From a virus, in the IMG/VR virus record IMGVR_UViG_3300005617_000012, positions 1 through 52,589 of that record: DNA of 52,589 nt; one strand, 5' to 3'. Shown in pieces: positions 7,340 to 16,445 of this stretch; position 1 is the stretch's first letter; the number at the start of each line of letters is the position of its first letter. The notes beneath the pieces were generated by a model, which made no database searches, was not told the DNA's origin, and saw only the letters and a list, made by a program, of their open reading frames with translations. The position numbers were made by a program, and so were the translations under genes.

Positions 7340-9711
7340 TGAGCGGGCGCGGATTCGGGTTGAGCCTCAGGAGGGGCATTTAGCTGCTTAATATTCATGG
7401 CATTTTGAATTGCCGCATCGTGTAAACCGATGGCAGCAGAAATGTCATTCAGGTTCAAATCCTGTGTGGCCTTGGTAATTTTGATGGCCAACTGAATACC
7501 GTCCACGCTTTCCTTGTGCTTTTGCTTCTGTCCTGCCAAGGCCAGCTTAGCGGCCTCTAGTTGAAGCTTGGCGGCCTCGGTAGTCTGTTGCTGTGATGCT
7601 TGAATGGCCTGACGCTGCGCAGCCGTCGCGGCTGTCTTAAGCTGGAATTGAAGCTTGATCGCAATGGCGTCCAATTTCTTAAGCGCATTGACCACGACGC
7701 CAACAATCTGCTTTTGTGTGGGATCGCCCGCAATGGTTTGAAGATGGGAAGAACAATGCGGTAGGCCAACGGAGAGAAGTTGATAGACCGACTGCAAGGC
7801 TCCCATGTCCGCCGACTTTCCTTGCGCCCCCTCGGCCTGAGTAAGTGACTGAGTCGCCCCAATGAGCATTGGCATATGGATGCCCAAGTGAGTAACGGCA
7901 TCTTCACCCGGCATGACATCAAATGGATTTCCGGCCTTCATGCCCGCATTCTCCAATTCTGCCGTCTTGGCGGTATTAGTCAACTGACGGCCCGGAACGG
8001 CAGGGAAATAACGCTTGGCTGTCTTGGAACCAAAGATGCCCGTAAACGCATCCTTGATCATCAACTCGCGGGCCTGAGGATTTTGCTGCAAGGGCAGAAG
8101 GGAAAGGAGTTCATTTGAAGTTGCCTTACGTGAAGACGCGCTACCTTGTCCCAAAGCGCGAACGGATGTGACGGATTGCAAATAAGGTTCGTGCATTGCG
8201 CCGGGAGGCACTCCGCGATCAGCTACCCGCTTTTGGAATCGCCGCGCTTCCTGACACCATTCTGATTTACCGCTAGGGGTACATTCGTCTGGCAAATTCG
8301 GATTGGACAAACGCCGGAACATTTCAGCTAAGAGCACGTCGCAATTATTAAAGAAATGATTCATTAACGAACTGGAAAGACGCGCCAGCGTCTCCAAGTC
8401 ATTTTGATTCTGCGTAGCCGTAGGAGCCTCTCCTGCTTGCGTATGCTGCATCTGGGCTTGATACTCACCCGATGTTTGCTGATAGGTTTGCATCAGCATG
8501 TTGTGAGTAATCATGCCACCCTGAGAAAGGTTGGGGAAAGTAGCTGTCTGCAAGTCCACGCCAGCGGGAAGAACTGTTACCGGCCCCAGATTCAACGTAT
8601 TGAGCTTATCGCGGGCCGCTTCCGTGGATGGCTTAATCACCAAGGACGCGCCAATGAAAGTCATGTCAAGTATGCGCCCGTCTAGCTTGTCGAGAATCTT
8701 AAGTACATTGTAAAGCTGCGCGGCATAACCCCGAATGGAATGCCAGAGGCTTTCTTGCTCAGTCAGAAAAAAGGGATGGATGAGTTGGCTGAAATGCTTG
8801 GCGACTTTCATGCCTGTAAATAGAACGTCATCCGTATCAAATTCCGTCAGGGTTCGGCGGGAAAGCGTACCATCATATTCCTTGGCGATAAGATCATAGC
8901 AATCGATTCCGGGCGAAACAAAGGACATATAAATATCGTTGCCCTTAATGCGGTTATTCCACGTCTCCCAAAGCTTGACGGAATAGGACATATTTTGATT
9001 ATTCTCTGCCGCTCGAATAATGGCCGTCCTGACGGCCTTAACATTCCAGCCAAGTTTGGCAGCGCGTACCGGGTCTTCAATCATCCGGTAAAGCTGATGG
9101 AGTCGCCAGTTGCGCCGAATGCAAATTACGTCCAAATTTTCAAGATTGGTATCCGCATCCTTGTCCACAAGAACCTGGCCCGTCTCGGCGGGCTGCGGAC
9201 GCCAGTTCATATCGTTCTCGTGATAGAGCAAGCCTGACCCGTAGAATACGCGATTGAAGTTGCTCTTATTCATCACGGAATAAAACCCGCGCCACCGTTT
9301 GAGCGTGTTATTAAATTCGTCTGTCAGAACTTGAGAAAAGTTGTGACCATCCGTGCCGTTTCCGAACTCCGTTACTACCGTGGCAAATTCCGATGCCTCA
9401 AATTGAGCGTCCAAATAAGAATCGACGTTGGTATCCGTGAGGGCCTTCAATCGCTTAAAGTTGACATTGGTCATGTCGGCAAGCCCGCGCCTCTTTAGCT
9501 CGGCAGGATCGTAAGGAGGATGGCCGTCGTAATTCTGCTTAAGTACCGCTCTTTGCCGGGCCCGCCCGATGTCAGCGGCTATTAACTGACGTTTGATCGC
9601 GTGAGCGGCGGCGGGAGTTTCGATGACCGACCGGGGAGGCTTCCCATCAGGAGCAATCGTTTGTAGCCTTTGTGCCGGGTCGTTATCGCCGGTAACAGAC
9701 GTTCCTGTCAC
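7336..9711 (-). CDS. Portal protein
   Basis: The 791-residue protein is the likely portal (head-tail connector) that forms the DNA channel vertex. It has a portal-like arrangement: an N-terminal helical clip/wing region, a central region (about residues 130-480) with the aromatic-rich segment VMNKSNFNRVFYGSGLLYHE, a glutamine-rich stem-like stretch, and a long Ala/Gln/Lys helical C-terminus (residues about 680-770) like the barrel of podovirus portals. The translated start is GTG at 9711, in a GTGA overlap with the upstream 117-codon gene. Length is compatible with podovirus portals of 550-800 residues. The assignment rests on shape, size and neighbours. Confidence 0.78.
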   Translation of the reverse strand: MTGTSVTGDNDPAQRLQTIAPDGKPPRSVIETPAAAHAIKRQLIAADIGRARQRAVLKQNYDGHPPYDPAELKRRGLADMTNVNFKRLKALTDTNVDSYLDAQFEASEFATVVTEFGNGTDGHNFSQVLTDEFNNTLKRWRGFYSVMNKSNFNRVFYGSGLLYHENDMNWRPQPAETGQVLVDKDADTNLENLDVICIRRNWRLHQLYRMIEDPVRAAKLGWNVKAVRTAIIRAAENNQNMSYSVKLWETWNNRIKGNDIYMSFVSPGIDCYDLIAKEYDGTLSRRTLTEFDTDDVLFTGMKVAKHFSQLIHPFFLTEQESLWHSIRGYAAQLYNVLKILDKLDGRILDMTFIGASLVIKPSTEAARDKLNTLNLGPVTVLPAGVDLQTATFPNLSQGGMITHNMLMQTYQQTSGEYQAQMQHTQAGEAPTATQNQNDLETLARLSSSLMNHFFNNCDVLLAEMFRRLSNPNLPDECTPSGKSEWCQEARRFQKRVADRGVPPGAMHEPYLQSVTSVRALGQGSASSRKATSNELLSLLPLQQNPQARELMIKDAFTGIFGSKTAKRYFPAVPGRQLTNTAKTAELENAGMKAGNPFDVMPGEDAVTHLGIHMPMLIGATQSLTQAEGAQGKSADMGALQSVYQLLSVGLPHCSSHLQTIAGDPTQKQIVGVVVNALKKLDAIAIKLQFQLKTAATAAQRQAIQASQQQTTEAAKLQLEAAKLALAGQKQKHKESVDGIQLAIKITKATQDLNLNDISAAIGLHDAAIQNAMNIKQLNAPPEAQPESAPAQ

Positions 9712-10061
9712 AAGGGCACCATATGGTTGAGGGTATCTTTACGACCTTTGCAAGAGGGGCATTCGCCAAGCTTGGTTCCTGCATAACGATCAATCAATTC
9801 GGCGGCAGGTTGAAGAAATTTATGGAGGACATCGCCAAGGCCAGTCGTCAATTCGGAACAAGGGGAAGCCAATCCCTGCTCACACATGAAATTTTGGATC
9901 AATGCCCCTATCTCGTGATCGCGAAAAGGAATCCCGGCCCGGATGTAGGCTTCCTGAACCTGCATGGCAATGTGCTCATACGTGCCTGTAAACCCTTTTC
10001 CTAAGCGGGCATCATGGTAGCCCCAAGACTTGACCGCAGAAAGATCATTGATCTTCTTCAT
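9708..10061 (-). CDS. Hypothetical protein with Cys pair, coupled to portal
   Basis: The 117-residue protein ends with ECPSCKGRK, half of a zinc-ribbon-like motif, and is otherwise helical. It overlaps the glycosyltransferase stop (ATGA) and the portal start (GTGA), so the three genes are translated as one unit. Function unknown. Confidence 0.7.
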   Translation of the reverse strand: MKKINDLSAVKSWGYHDARLGKGFTGTYEHIAMQVQEAYIRAGIPFRDHEIGALIQNFMCEQGLASPCSELTTGLGDVLHKFLQPAAELIDRYAGTKLGECPSCKGRKDTLNHMVPL

Positions 10062-11692
10062 TTAAGCAAAGTATCCAGCTTGGCAGAGACGATTTGTTCA
10101 ACCATTTCCCGTAGCTTAGGATGGTTAAGGATGTCTTCAAGCTTAATCTCTACGGACTTTATGGGGTTTCCGTTGGAAAGAATGGAGAAATCCAGTTTGC
10201 CGTCCAGACAGTAAATGCCTGTTTTGCTTTTGAAAAGACAGTCTTTAAACTTTGGCCCGGTCTCCTGGATGCGAGGATGCTTAAGGGCCTCTGCAATGGC
10301 GAAGCACGCACTTTGATTGCCAATGAACCATTTGCTACCAGCGATCAAAGAAGCCGCTTCCATGAAGTCCTGCGTCTCTACGTAGGACATCGGCCAAATA
10401 GCGTTCATTTCCTGATGTTCTTCCAAGAGGCCAATAAAGGCAGCATCCAATTTCATGGCCGCTAGTTTCGGCCACGGGAATTTATCGCCCCGATAGCGAG
10501 GCGTCCGATTAACAATGACTTCATAAAGGCGTTTCGCGGGAACGGTCAGCCATGGTTCCTCGATATCCCCAAGTCCACGAGGCTCCCCTATCCAGTCAGC
10601 TTGATCATCCAGCAAATTGGTATGCTGCTTGTGGATATTTCGGAAGGGACGGAAATCGAAATCCACCCAAATATTGTCGTGCGGTTCAATGGCGTGAATG
10701 TAAGGCTGAGCCTCAACTAAACTTTTGATGGAATCAATCCGCGCTTTCGACATCGGCTCCCGGGCATAGCCATGAGAACTTAAGCGCAGAATCCCGCCGC
10801 CCTTTTCCTTGATAGAACGCATGGCGTAAATCAAATCGCCGACATCGCCAGCATGCGCAAAAGTCAAAGCTTCCTCTTGCTCGAAACCGTACTTCTTTTG
10901 GAGATGAAGACGTAGAGAAGAGTCTTTGATTCCGTGGAAAACGACTGCCTTGGACATATCTTCCAAGGGGCGACGTTTGATCTCCAAATCGAAATGCTTG
11001 GGACAAACGACGCTATTATGATTAGGCGTCGGGTATCCCTTTCCATCAAAATGTTGATCTCCCCTGAATCCTCTCGCCTGATTACAATTGAAAATCAAGT
11101 CTGTAAAGTAGGTGCTTTCATTCGTCTCCGTTCGCATCAGCACATCCCACGGCCTACCGGGTTGCTCTTCCTCCATTTTCTTAAATAGCTTTACCCGCGA
11201 ATAAGCATCCTGAGGATAGATGCCTGTTCCAATCATGTGCACGCCATTGGCCGATTTGCCCTCAATGTTCGGCGCAGATGCTCCGTAAAACGGACGCTGT
11301 TGCTTTTCATAATCCTCGCAAATACGATCCCACCACTCCGGAACTAATGGCAGGTTATCCGGCTCGAAATAGTAAAAGGCATCTACATCTTTGCGTGTTT
11401 CCTCAACGAATTTGGCCAGATTGATGAACTGGAAGTTGCACGCCTTGGGCCATGGATTTTCATTGGGCATTAACTGCGGAGTCAGGATTTGTTTCGTGCC
11501 TTTAATCTCGTCAAACAAGCCGACGAAATTATTGCCTATGCCCGTCATGTCTACGGTAGGCGTTCCGCAGAACAAAAGCTTTTCCCCTATTCGTTTTCCT
11601 CCCGAAAGTTTTCCCATCCATTTCCCCAATCTCTCTACCTGGCCTTTATCTCCACTAAAAAACGGTATGACCAACAGGATGCTTTTTGACAT
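10058..11692 (-). CDS. Two-domain glycosyltransferase (GT-A-like plus GT9-like)
   Basis: The 544-residue protein looks like a fusion. Residues 1-275 resemble a GT-A sugar transferase, with FYYFEPDNLPL as the DxD-like metal site near residue 110 and a closing VVFHGIKD segment; the protein encoded at 12154 has the same plan (IYESDC, IYHGVKGD). From about residue 280 a second domain starts with FAHAGDVGDLIYAMRSIKEK, the N-terminal glycine loop of GT-B/GT9 heptosyltransferase-like enzymes, and has a matching late motif (SKWFIGNQSACFAIAEAL) near residue 480. The donor and acceptor cannot be read. It is coupled by ATGA to the gene before the portal, and faces the sugar gene island at 11758. Confidence 0.75.
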   Translation of the reverse strand: MSKSILLVIPFFSGDKGQVERLGKWMGKLSGGKRIGEKLLFCGTPTVDMTGIGNNFVGLFDEIKGTKQILTPQLMPNENPWPKACNFQFINLAKFVEETRKDVDAFYYFEPDNLPLVPEWWDRICEDYEKQQRPFYGASAPNIEGKSANGVHMIGTGIYPQDAYSRVKLFKKMEEEQPGRPWDVLMRTETNESTYFTDLIFNCNQARGFRGDQHFDGKGYPTPNHNSVVCPKHFDLEIKRRPLEDMSKAVVFHGIKDSSLRLHLQKKYGFEQEEALTFAHAGDVGDLIYAMRSIKEKGGGILRLSSHGYAREPMSKARIDSIKSLVEAQPYIHAIEPHDNIWVDFDFRPFRNIHKQHTNLLDDQADWIGEPRGLGDIEEPWLTVPAKRLYEVIVNRTPRYRGDKFPWPKLAAMKLDAAFIGLLEEHQEMNAIWPMSYVETQDFMEAASLIAGSKWFIGNQSACFAIAEALKHPRIQETGPKFKDCLFKSKTGIYCLDGKLDFSILSNGNPIKSVEIKLEDILNHPKLREMVEQIVSAKLDTLLK

Positions 11693-11757
11693 GGTTGAAA
11701 CAATGCACCAATCGGTTTAGCTTGCCAACAAAAAGACATTCGCGCATAAAGCCTTTC

Positions 11758-12144
11758 ATGCAAACCGAACTCACCCTCAACAAGGCTTACCTCTTTGGTC
11801 AAGCCGTCCACGGTCTCAACCAAATTCCGCTCCGTCTTTCTGCGGGAGTCATTAAAAAGCTCGCGATTAACATGAATCGCATCAATGATTCTTTCCCTGA
11901 TGTGCCCGCCGCCGAGGGTGAAATCTTTGCCCGTCACGGCCAGCCCAAAGAAACCGATGAAGGCTACAAGGCCTTCCTAACGGAGAAAATATCTTACCAC
12001 AAGACGACCACGATTAAGGCCGATCTTGAAACGATCAAGTACGAGGAACTCAACATTGGCGAGAGCGACCGCCAGAACCATATTCCTCCGGAAGCTGTCG
12101 CCGCTTTGTCGATTATGATCGAAGGATTTGGCGAGGCTCAGTAA
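11758..12144 (+). CDS. Hypothetical protein, first gene of rightward island
   Basis: The frame is open from 11686, but the ATG at 11758 gives a natural 128-residue protein with a helical start (NKAYLFGQAVHGLNQIPL). No family is recognised. It lies 65 bases from the divergent glycosyltransferase gene, so a two-way promoter should lie between them, although no convincing boxes are visible. A phage-conserved hypothetical with a virion-assembly role is as likely as a sugar-related one. Confidence 0.6.
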   Translation: MQTELTLNKAYLFGQAVHGLNQIPLRLSAGVIKKLAINMNRINDSFPDVPAAEGEIFARHGQPKETDEGYKAFLTEKISYHKTTTIKADLETIKYEELNIGESDRQNHIPPEAVAALSIMIEGFGEAQ

Positions 12145-12153
12145 GCTATTGCC

Positions 12154-12888
12154 ATGGGAACGCTCTTGCTCTCTGCGTTATATTGGGGTGGCGATCTCAT
12201 CGAAATGGAGCGTGCCGTAGACTTGGCATCCGATCTCTTGGATAAAAAAACCGACAAGGCTCATCTTCTATTTGTGGGACGCCATGACGCCGAGCCTCCT
12301 TCCATTGAGCTAATTGAGCATACCAAGGAAAAGTTCGCCAGTGTCGAGCATTGGCGTTGTACGCGCTCAGGCACGGGCTATCCTTCAGGATGCAACGATC
12401 TGGCCTATGGCCTGTTTCAGTACATTGGAGAGCAACGTCGATTCAATAATCGCTATCGTGATGTTGATGCCGTTCTCATTTACGAATCTGATTGCGTGAT
12501 TACCCGCAAGGGATGGATTGAAGAATTATTGAGTGAGTGGGAGCGGGAGAAGGCCAAAAAAAGAACCATTGTTGGCTCGATTCAACCTAAGGGACGCTGG
12601 GGCAAGGATGTCGATTACCACGTCAATGCCGTTGCCATGTATCACCCCGATATCCTGCATGTGCTTCCTGGGCTCGCGGGAGGCCCTCCCGATGTCGGAT
12701 GGGACTACCATCACCGCCATGCGATGCTTACTCAGGTTGGAGATACCAAACTGATTAAATTAGACTTCCAAAAAAAGCACATCACGCCCGAGGAACTTTT
12801 CGATCAAAACAAAGAGGTGCTTATCTACCACGGAGTCAAAGGAGATTCGGCTATTCGTGCTGTTAGGGAAAGGTATCAGCTCAAATGA
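12154..12888 (+). CDS. GT-A-like glycosyltransferase
   Basis: The 244-residue protein has features of a family-2-like GT-A fold: LLFVGRHDAEPP near residue 30, the DxD-like VLIYESDC near residue 110, WIEELLSEW, and a C-terminal IYHGVKGDSAIRAV. The N-terminal half of the 544-residue enzyme at 10058 shares these features, so the two are probably related. It would transfer a sugar from a nucleotide donor to a phage or host glycan. Its stop overlaps the next start by 4 nt. Confidence 0.7.
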   Translation: MGTLLLSALYWGGDLIEMERAVDLASDLLDKKTDKAHLLFVGRHDAEPPSIELIEHTKEKFASVEHWRCTRSGTGYPSGCNDLAYGLFQYIGEQRRFNNRYRDVDAVLIYESDCVITRKGWIEELLSEWEREKAKKRTIVGSIQPKGRWGKDVDYHVNAVAMYHPDILHVLPGLAGGPPDVGWDYHHRHAMLTQVGDTKLIKLDFQKKHITPEELFDQNKEVLIYHGVKGDSAIRAVRERYQLK

Positions 12889-13613
12889 ATGATCGCACCT
12901 TAGTGTCGGTTCACGGTTACGCCGGGGATAGGCATCAGGTCGAGATGCTGAATATCTGCTATCAGCATCATGGATGCCCCGTTGTTATCGTATCCCCTAC
13001 CGATTCCAAGATTGAAGGCATCCCCAATGCTTCATCTGTTTTTGCCGGTCTACGCGGTTATATCGGCCAAATCACGTGGGATCGTCAGGTAGAACAAATG
13101 GAGCGATTGCTTGAATTTGACGCGGACTGGTTTCTGATGAATGACGCGGACTCTTTCTGCTTTACCCCCGAGTTACCTAAGTACCTCTTTTCCGACGACA
13201 ACGTAATTTACAGCAATCAAGTTAATGACTTTCGTATTCCCGGAGGAACATGGACAGACAAAAATGGATCGATTACTTGGAGCAAAGATTACCATAAAGG
13301 ATTCCCCTTAATCGCAATGCAGCCTCCCTACTTCTGCCATCGCAACGCGCTCGCTAAAATGGTGACGGCGGGAAGGGGATTGATAGCCGATCCTGTGACT
13401 CCTTTTATTGACTGGGCGTTTGTGGAATATGCCGTGCGCGGCTGCGTAAAACATCTTCCTTTTCTCACTGGCGTCTCCTGCGAAACCGAAACCGAAATGG
13501 GATTGCGGCTTGTAGCTAGCAAGGTACGCGAAGGCGCAACCTTCATACATGCTGTTAAGAGACCGGAAGCATTCCGCGTCCTCTGCGAAGCTTATTGGAG
13601 CACGCTGAAATGA
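12885..13613 (+). CDS. Probable glycosyltransferase
   Basis: The 242-residue protein opens with a Rossmann-like strand and loop (TLVSVHGYAGDRHQV), has CPVVIVSPTDS, and the DxD-like motif FLMNDADSFC near residue 85, followed by PELPKYLF. This is consistent with a small GT-A glycosyltransferase. It is coupled by ATGA overlaps to the glycosyltransferase before and the fucose-synthase-like gene after it, so all three should act on one glycan. Confidence 0.65.
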   Translation: MNDRTLVSVHGYAGDRHQVEMLNICYQHHGCPVVIVSPTDSKIEGIPNASSVFAGLRGYIGQITWDRQVEQMERLLEFDADWFLMNDADSFCFTPELPKYLFSDDNVIYSNQVNDFRIPGGTWTDKNGSITWSKDYHKGFPLIAMQPPYFCHRNALAKMVTAGRGLIADPVTPFIDWAFVEYAVRGCVKHLPFLTGVSCETETEMGLRLVASKVREGATFIHAVKRPEAFRVLCEAYWSTLK

Positions 13614-14527
13614 AAAAGATTCTCATCACCGGTCATCGGGGCTTGCTTGGAAACGCGTGCGTTCGGCATTTCAAATCTAGGTATCAGGTGGTTACTTCCG
13701 AAAGAACCGACCTGACGCAAGCCTGCGCGGTCTACCGCATGATTAACGTCGCTCGCCCTGACATCATCATACATTGCGCGGCCAAGGTTGGTGGCGTGAA
13801 AGCCAATCGGGATTATCCGGTAGAGTTCATGCTGCAAAATTTGCGCATGCAAAGCAACGTCATGGAATCAGCTCATGATTGCGGCGTGCAGACTTTAGTT
13901 CACGTTGCTACCTCTTGCATGTTTCCTAAGGATGCAGCTATGCCAGTTGAGGAAACCAGCTTGTTTACCGGTAAATTCGAGGATTCAGTCGAGGCCTATG
14001 CGCTGGCCAAGATTTGCGGTTGGCGATTAGCCAAAGCTTTTTACGAGCAATACGGGCGACGTTACCTGACGGTTGCTCCTTCCAATATCTATGGGCCAGG
14101 AGATTCTTATTCCGACCAAGCCCATGTCATTCCCTCCCTAATTCGTCGCTTCAATCAAGCCTCGCATGATCGCAAACCCCTAGAGGTCTGGGGCGACGGA
14201 ACCGCTATCCGGGAATTCATTTATTCTGACGATGTTGCATCGGCTATTGAGGCTGTCATTGAAAAATGGGATTCTCCGGAAGTGATCAATATCGGCACAG
14301 GAAAAGGAACCTCCATCGCCGAGCTTGTCTCGCTTATCTCGCTGACCTCTCCCTATCGAGATTATCCGGAAATCATTTGGAATACGGATCAACCGACAGG
14401 CATCCCCCGCAAGACTTTCTCCATACGTAAGATTACCTCTCTCGGCTGGAACCCTTCTACGGATTTGGAACAGGGGCTACGCGCCACATGGAAAGACTTT
14501 TTGACCAATAAACCACGAGGACTTTAA
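13610..14527 (+). CDS. fcl: GDP-L-fucose synthase-like epimerase/reductase
   Basis: The 305-residue protein is an extended short-chain dehydrogenase. It has the NADP-binding motif GHRGLLG at residues 8-14, the family signature AAKVGGVKANRDYP at 57-70, a Ser/Cys near residues 102-103 and the catalytic Y130-A-L-A-K134. This pattern is that of GDP-L-fucose synthase (GMER), which converts GDP-4-keto-6-deoxymannose to GDP-L-fucose by epimerisation and NADPH reduction. The length fits the family. The start at 13610 makes an ATGA overlap; the frame also extends five codons upstream. The partner dehydratase (gmd) is absent, so the substrate must come from the host. A related 4-reductase activity cannot be excluded. 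Confidence 0.85.
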   Translation: MKKILITGHRGLLGNACVRHFKSRYQVVTSERTDLTQACAVYRMINVARPDIIIHCAAKVGGVKANRDYPVEFMLQNLRMQSNVMESAHDCGVQTLVHVATSCMFPKDAAMPVEETSLFTGKFEDSVEAYALAKICGWRLAKAFYEQYGRRYLTVAPSNIYGPGDSYSDQAHVIPSLIRRFNQASHDRKPLEVWGDGTAIREFIYSDDVASAIEAVIEKWDSPEVINIGTGKGTSIAELVSLISLTSPYRDYPEIIWNTDQPTGIPRKTFSIRKITSLGWNPSTDLEQGLRATWKDFLTNKPRGL

Positions 14528-14529
14528 CG

Positions 14530-14718
14530 ATGTACGAAACTTGCAAAACCATTTTACGCCGGAAGAAAGAACGGCGATGCACCCGATGCAATCATAAGCT
14601 GCCCAAGAAAAATAAATCGAAATGGGTATGCGATCCTTGCCGCGAAAAGTATAATGACGCACAGAGGGAACGTAGATACTCCCATTCTCGACCGGCTTCT
14701 ATTTTCGATGGATTTTAG
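14530..14718 (+). CDS. Small zinc-finger protein
   Basis: The 62-residue basic protein carries RCTRCNHKLP and WVCDPCREKYN, two CxxC pairs 19 residues apart, so it probably binds one zinc ion and perhaps nucleic acid. It follows the fucose-synthase gene after two bases and ends overlapping the convergent terminase gene by four bases. Function unknown. Confidence 0.65.
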   Translation: MYETCKTILRRKKERRCTRCNHKLPKKNKSKWVCDPCREKYNDAQRERRYSHSRPASIFDGF

Positions 14719-16445
14719 GCGAGAAGGATAGGATCGCTCGCTGTATAAGTTGCATCCAAGCTAGAAGCTTCCATAACGGCCTCTCTCCACTCTTGGTTCC
14801 ATCCAAGAGGCCCGGCAAAGTATCCCTGCTTGCGCATGTTGTCGATAATCATCACGGAAGCATCCTCTTCATCGGGGGAACGGCCCAGAATCTTTCGTGC
14901 ATCAAGCTTGCTGGCCAAAAGGCTTCTTCCATTCTTGACCGTGTAAATACGGCAACCAAAGCCCCTCGCCATCTGATTGGTGACACCGCGAACTTGATTG
15001 TTCATGACGAAAGTCCGCATCCCAAAATAAAGTTCCGTGACGCTATTCCAGTAGGCATCGCAGCATCGTTGAGCGTCAATGGATGAGACGGGTAATTCAG
15101 ATGCACCGCCGCCAAACTCCACCCCATGGACTTCCATTGACCATTGCTGCTTGATAATGGCCATGACTCCACGGCCAACGCCGGTTTGATCGCCTGAGAA
15201 GTTGCGAGGCTTCACGCCACGGCTCTTGCAGTATTGGATAGCTTGCTCTGCAATTTGGAAATCCATCGGTTGCGTCTTGCTGGCCACGGTCTTGATTTCA
15301 ATCTTGTCCTCAAAGACAATCCCCATCCTGGCCGATTCTCCTTCGGGTAGGATAAAGGTTCCCACCTTGGCAAATTTGAGTACGCAACCATCCCCGCCGA
15401 AAGCCGGATCAAGGGCAGCATACCATTCCCATCCAAAACCAAGTTCCTGAGTTTTAAGCGCATTGAACTTGATCAAAAGCGATTCGGAAACTACAGCGTT
15501 ATAAGAATCGTCAGGAGGAGGAAATCCACGCACCATTTGCCAATAATGGATGGAATCTTCCCCATGTTTGGCGATAATCTTATCAATCGATTCCTGAGAT
15601 TGATTCCATGGCGCTGAGCCAGGATCGAGCACGTTGGGAGACTTCAATCCATCGAAATGGATACAGACGCCCGTTGCGGTCTCCCATTCATCCATGTCAA
15701 CATTGACGCTCTCGGGGTTTCCGGACTTGGGCATCATCACCTTGCCCATGGTATTCATCCATGAGCAGCCATTGCCTGTGCCGACAAACTTAAACTCTTC
15801 CGTACCGGATTGAAGATTCGCGCACGAATCGATGACCTCTTCCGTCATGTCCTGCAATTCGTCAGCAAGGACTAGAACATATTTCGCGTGCCAGCCTTTG
15901 AGTTTCGTAACGGCATCGTTGGTGTATTTCTGTGAACCCGGAACGATGGCAATAGCGTGCTGACTGTCACCCTTGGTTGCCTGAATTTCAGTAGAAGAGT
16001 CCAGAAGATGTCCGGGAAGCGTATAGCCAAGCTTGTCCTCTGCGGTTTTCTGAGCCGCCATGTAAAGGGTCTTTAAATGAGCCCAGATACGCTTGCGCGA
16101 CATCAGAACGCTGGTAGAGGTCACAGCTACAGCAAAGTCACCCTTGGGCGCACTCCACATCCATACAAGCGCAAAGCGGGCAATCTCCCATGATTTACCT
16201 GCCGAAGCGGGGCCAGAGAAAATGACTTCACCCGAGCGGCAAAGCCCTTCCTGTAGCCGATGCGTCCAGTCTGAATAGGTTGTATCGGGCCAAAGTATCT
16301 TGCAGATTTCCTGATAGTGTCCCAACCGCCCTAAGCCTCCCTCTTCCTCGGGTAGGCGATGGCGAAAGCACCAAAGCTCTACCTGAAGATCGTCCCATTC
16401 CGTTGGCCAGATTCGATCATACCTATCAATTGGTTTTCGGGGCAT
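14715..16445 (-). CDS. Terminase large subunit (TerL)
   Basis: The 576-residue protein is the DNA-packaging motor. The ATPase domain shows Walker A GPASAGKS (78-85) and a Walker B/catalytic pair VLVLADELQD with D195-E196. The nuclease domain has acidic sites ALDPAFGG (D346), FSGDQTG (D419) and a late PDEEDAS around residue 535, the RNase-H-like metal cluster of headful or cohesive-end nucleases. The start MPRKP at 16445 overlaps the preceding gene by 20 nt; the frame is open 20 codons further. Its small-subunit candidate lies 17 kb away, not next to it. Confidence 0.95.
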   Translation of the reverse strand: MPRKPIDRYDRIWPTEWDDLQVELWCFRHRLPEEEGGLGRLGHYQEICKILWPDTTYSDWTHRLQEGLCRSGEVIFSGPASAGKSWEIARFALVWMWSAPKGDFAVAVTSTSVLMSRKRIWAHLKTLYMAAQKTAEDKLGYTLPGHLLDSSTEIQATKGDSQHAIAIVPGSQKYTNDAVTKLKGWHAKYVLVLADELQDMTEEVIDSCANLQSGTEEFKFVGTGNGCSWMNTMGKVMMPKSGNPESVNVDMDEWETATGVCIHFDGLKSPNVLDPGSAPWNQSQESIDKIIAKHGEDSIHYWQMVRGFPPPDDSYNAVVSESLLIKFNALKTQELGFGWEWYAALDPAFGGDGCVLKFAKVGTFILPEGESARMGIVFEDKIEIKTVASKTQPMDFQIAEQAIQYCKSRGVKPRNFSGDQTGVGRGVMAIIKQQWSMEVHGVEFGGGASELPVSSIDAQRCCDAYWNSVTELYFGMRTFVMNNQVRGVTNQMARGFGCRIYTVKNGRSLLASKLDARKILGRSPDEEDASVMIIDNMRKQGYFAGPLGWNQEWREAVMEASSLDATYTASDPILLA

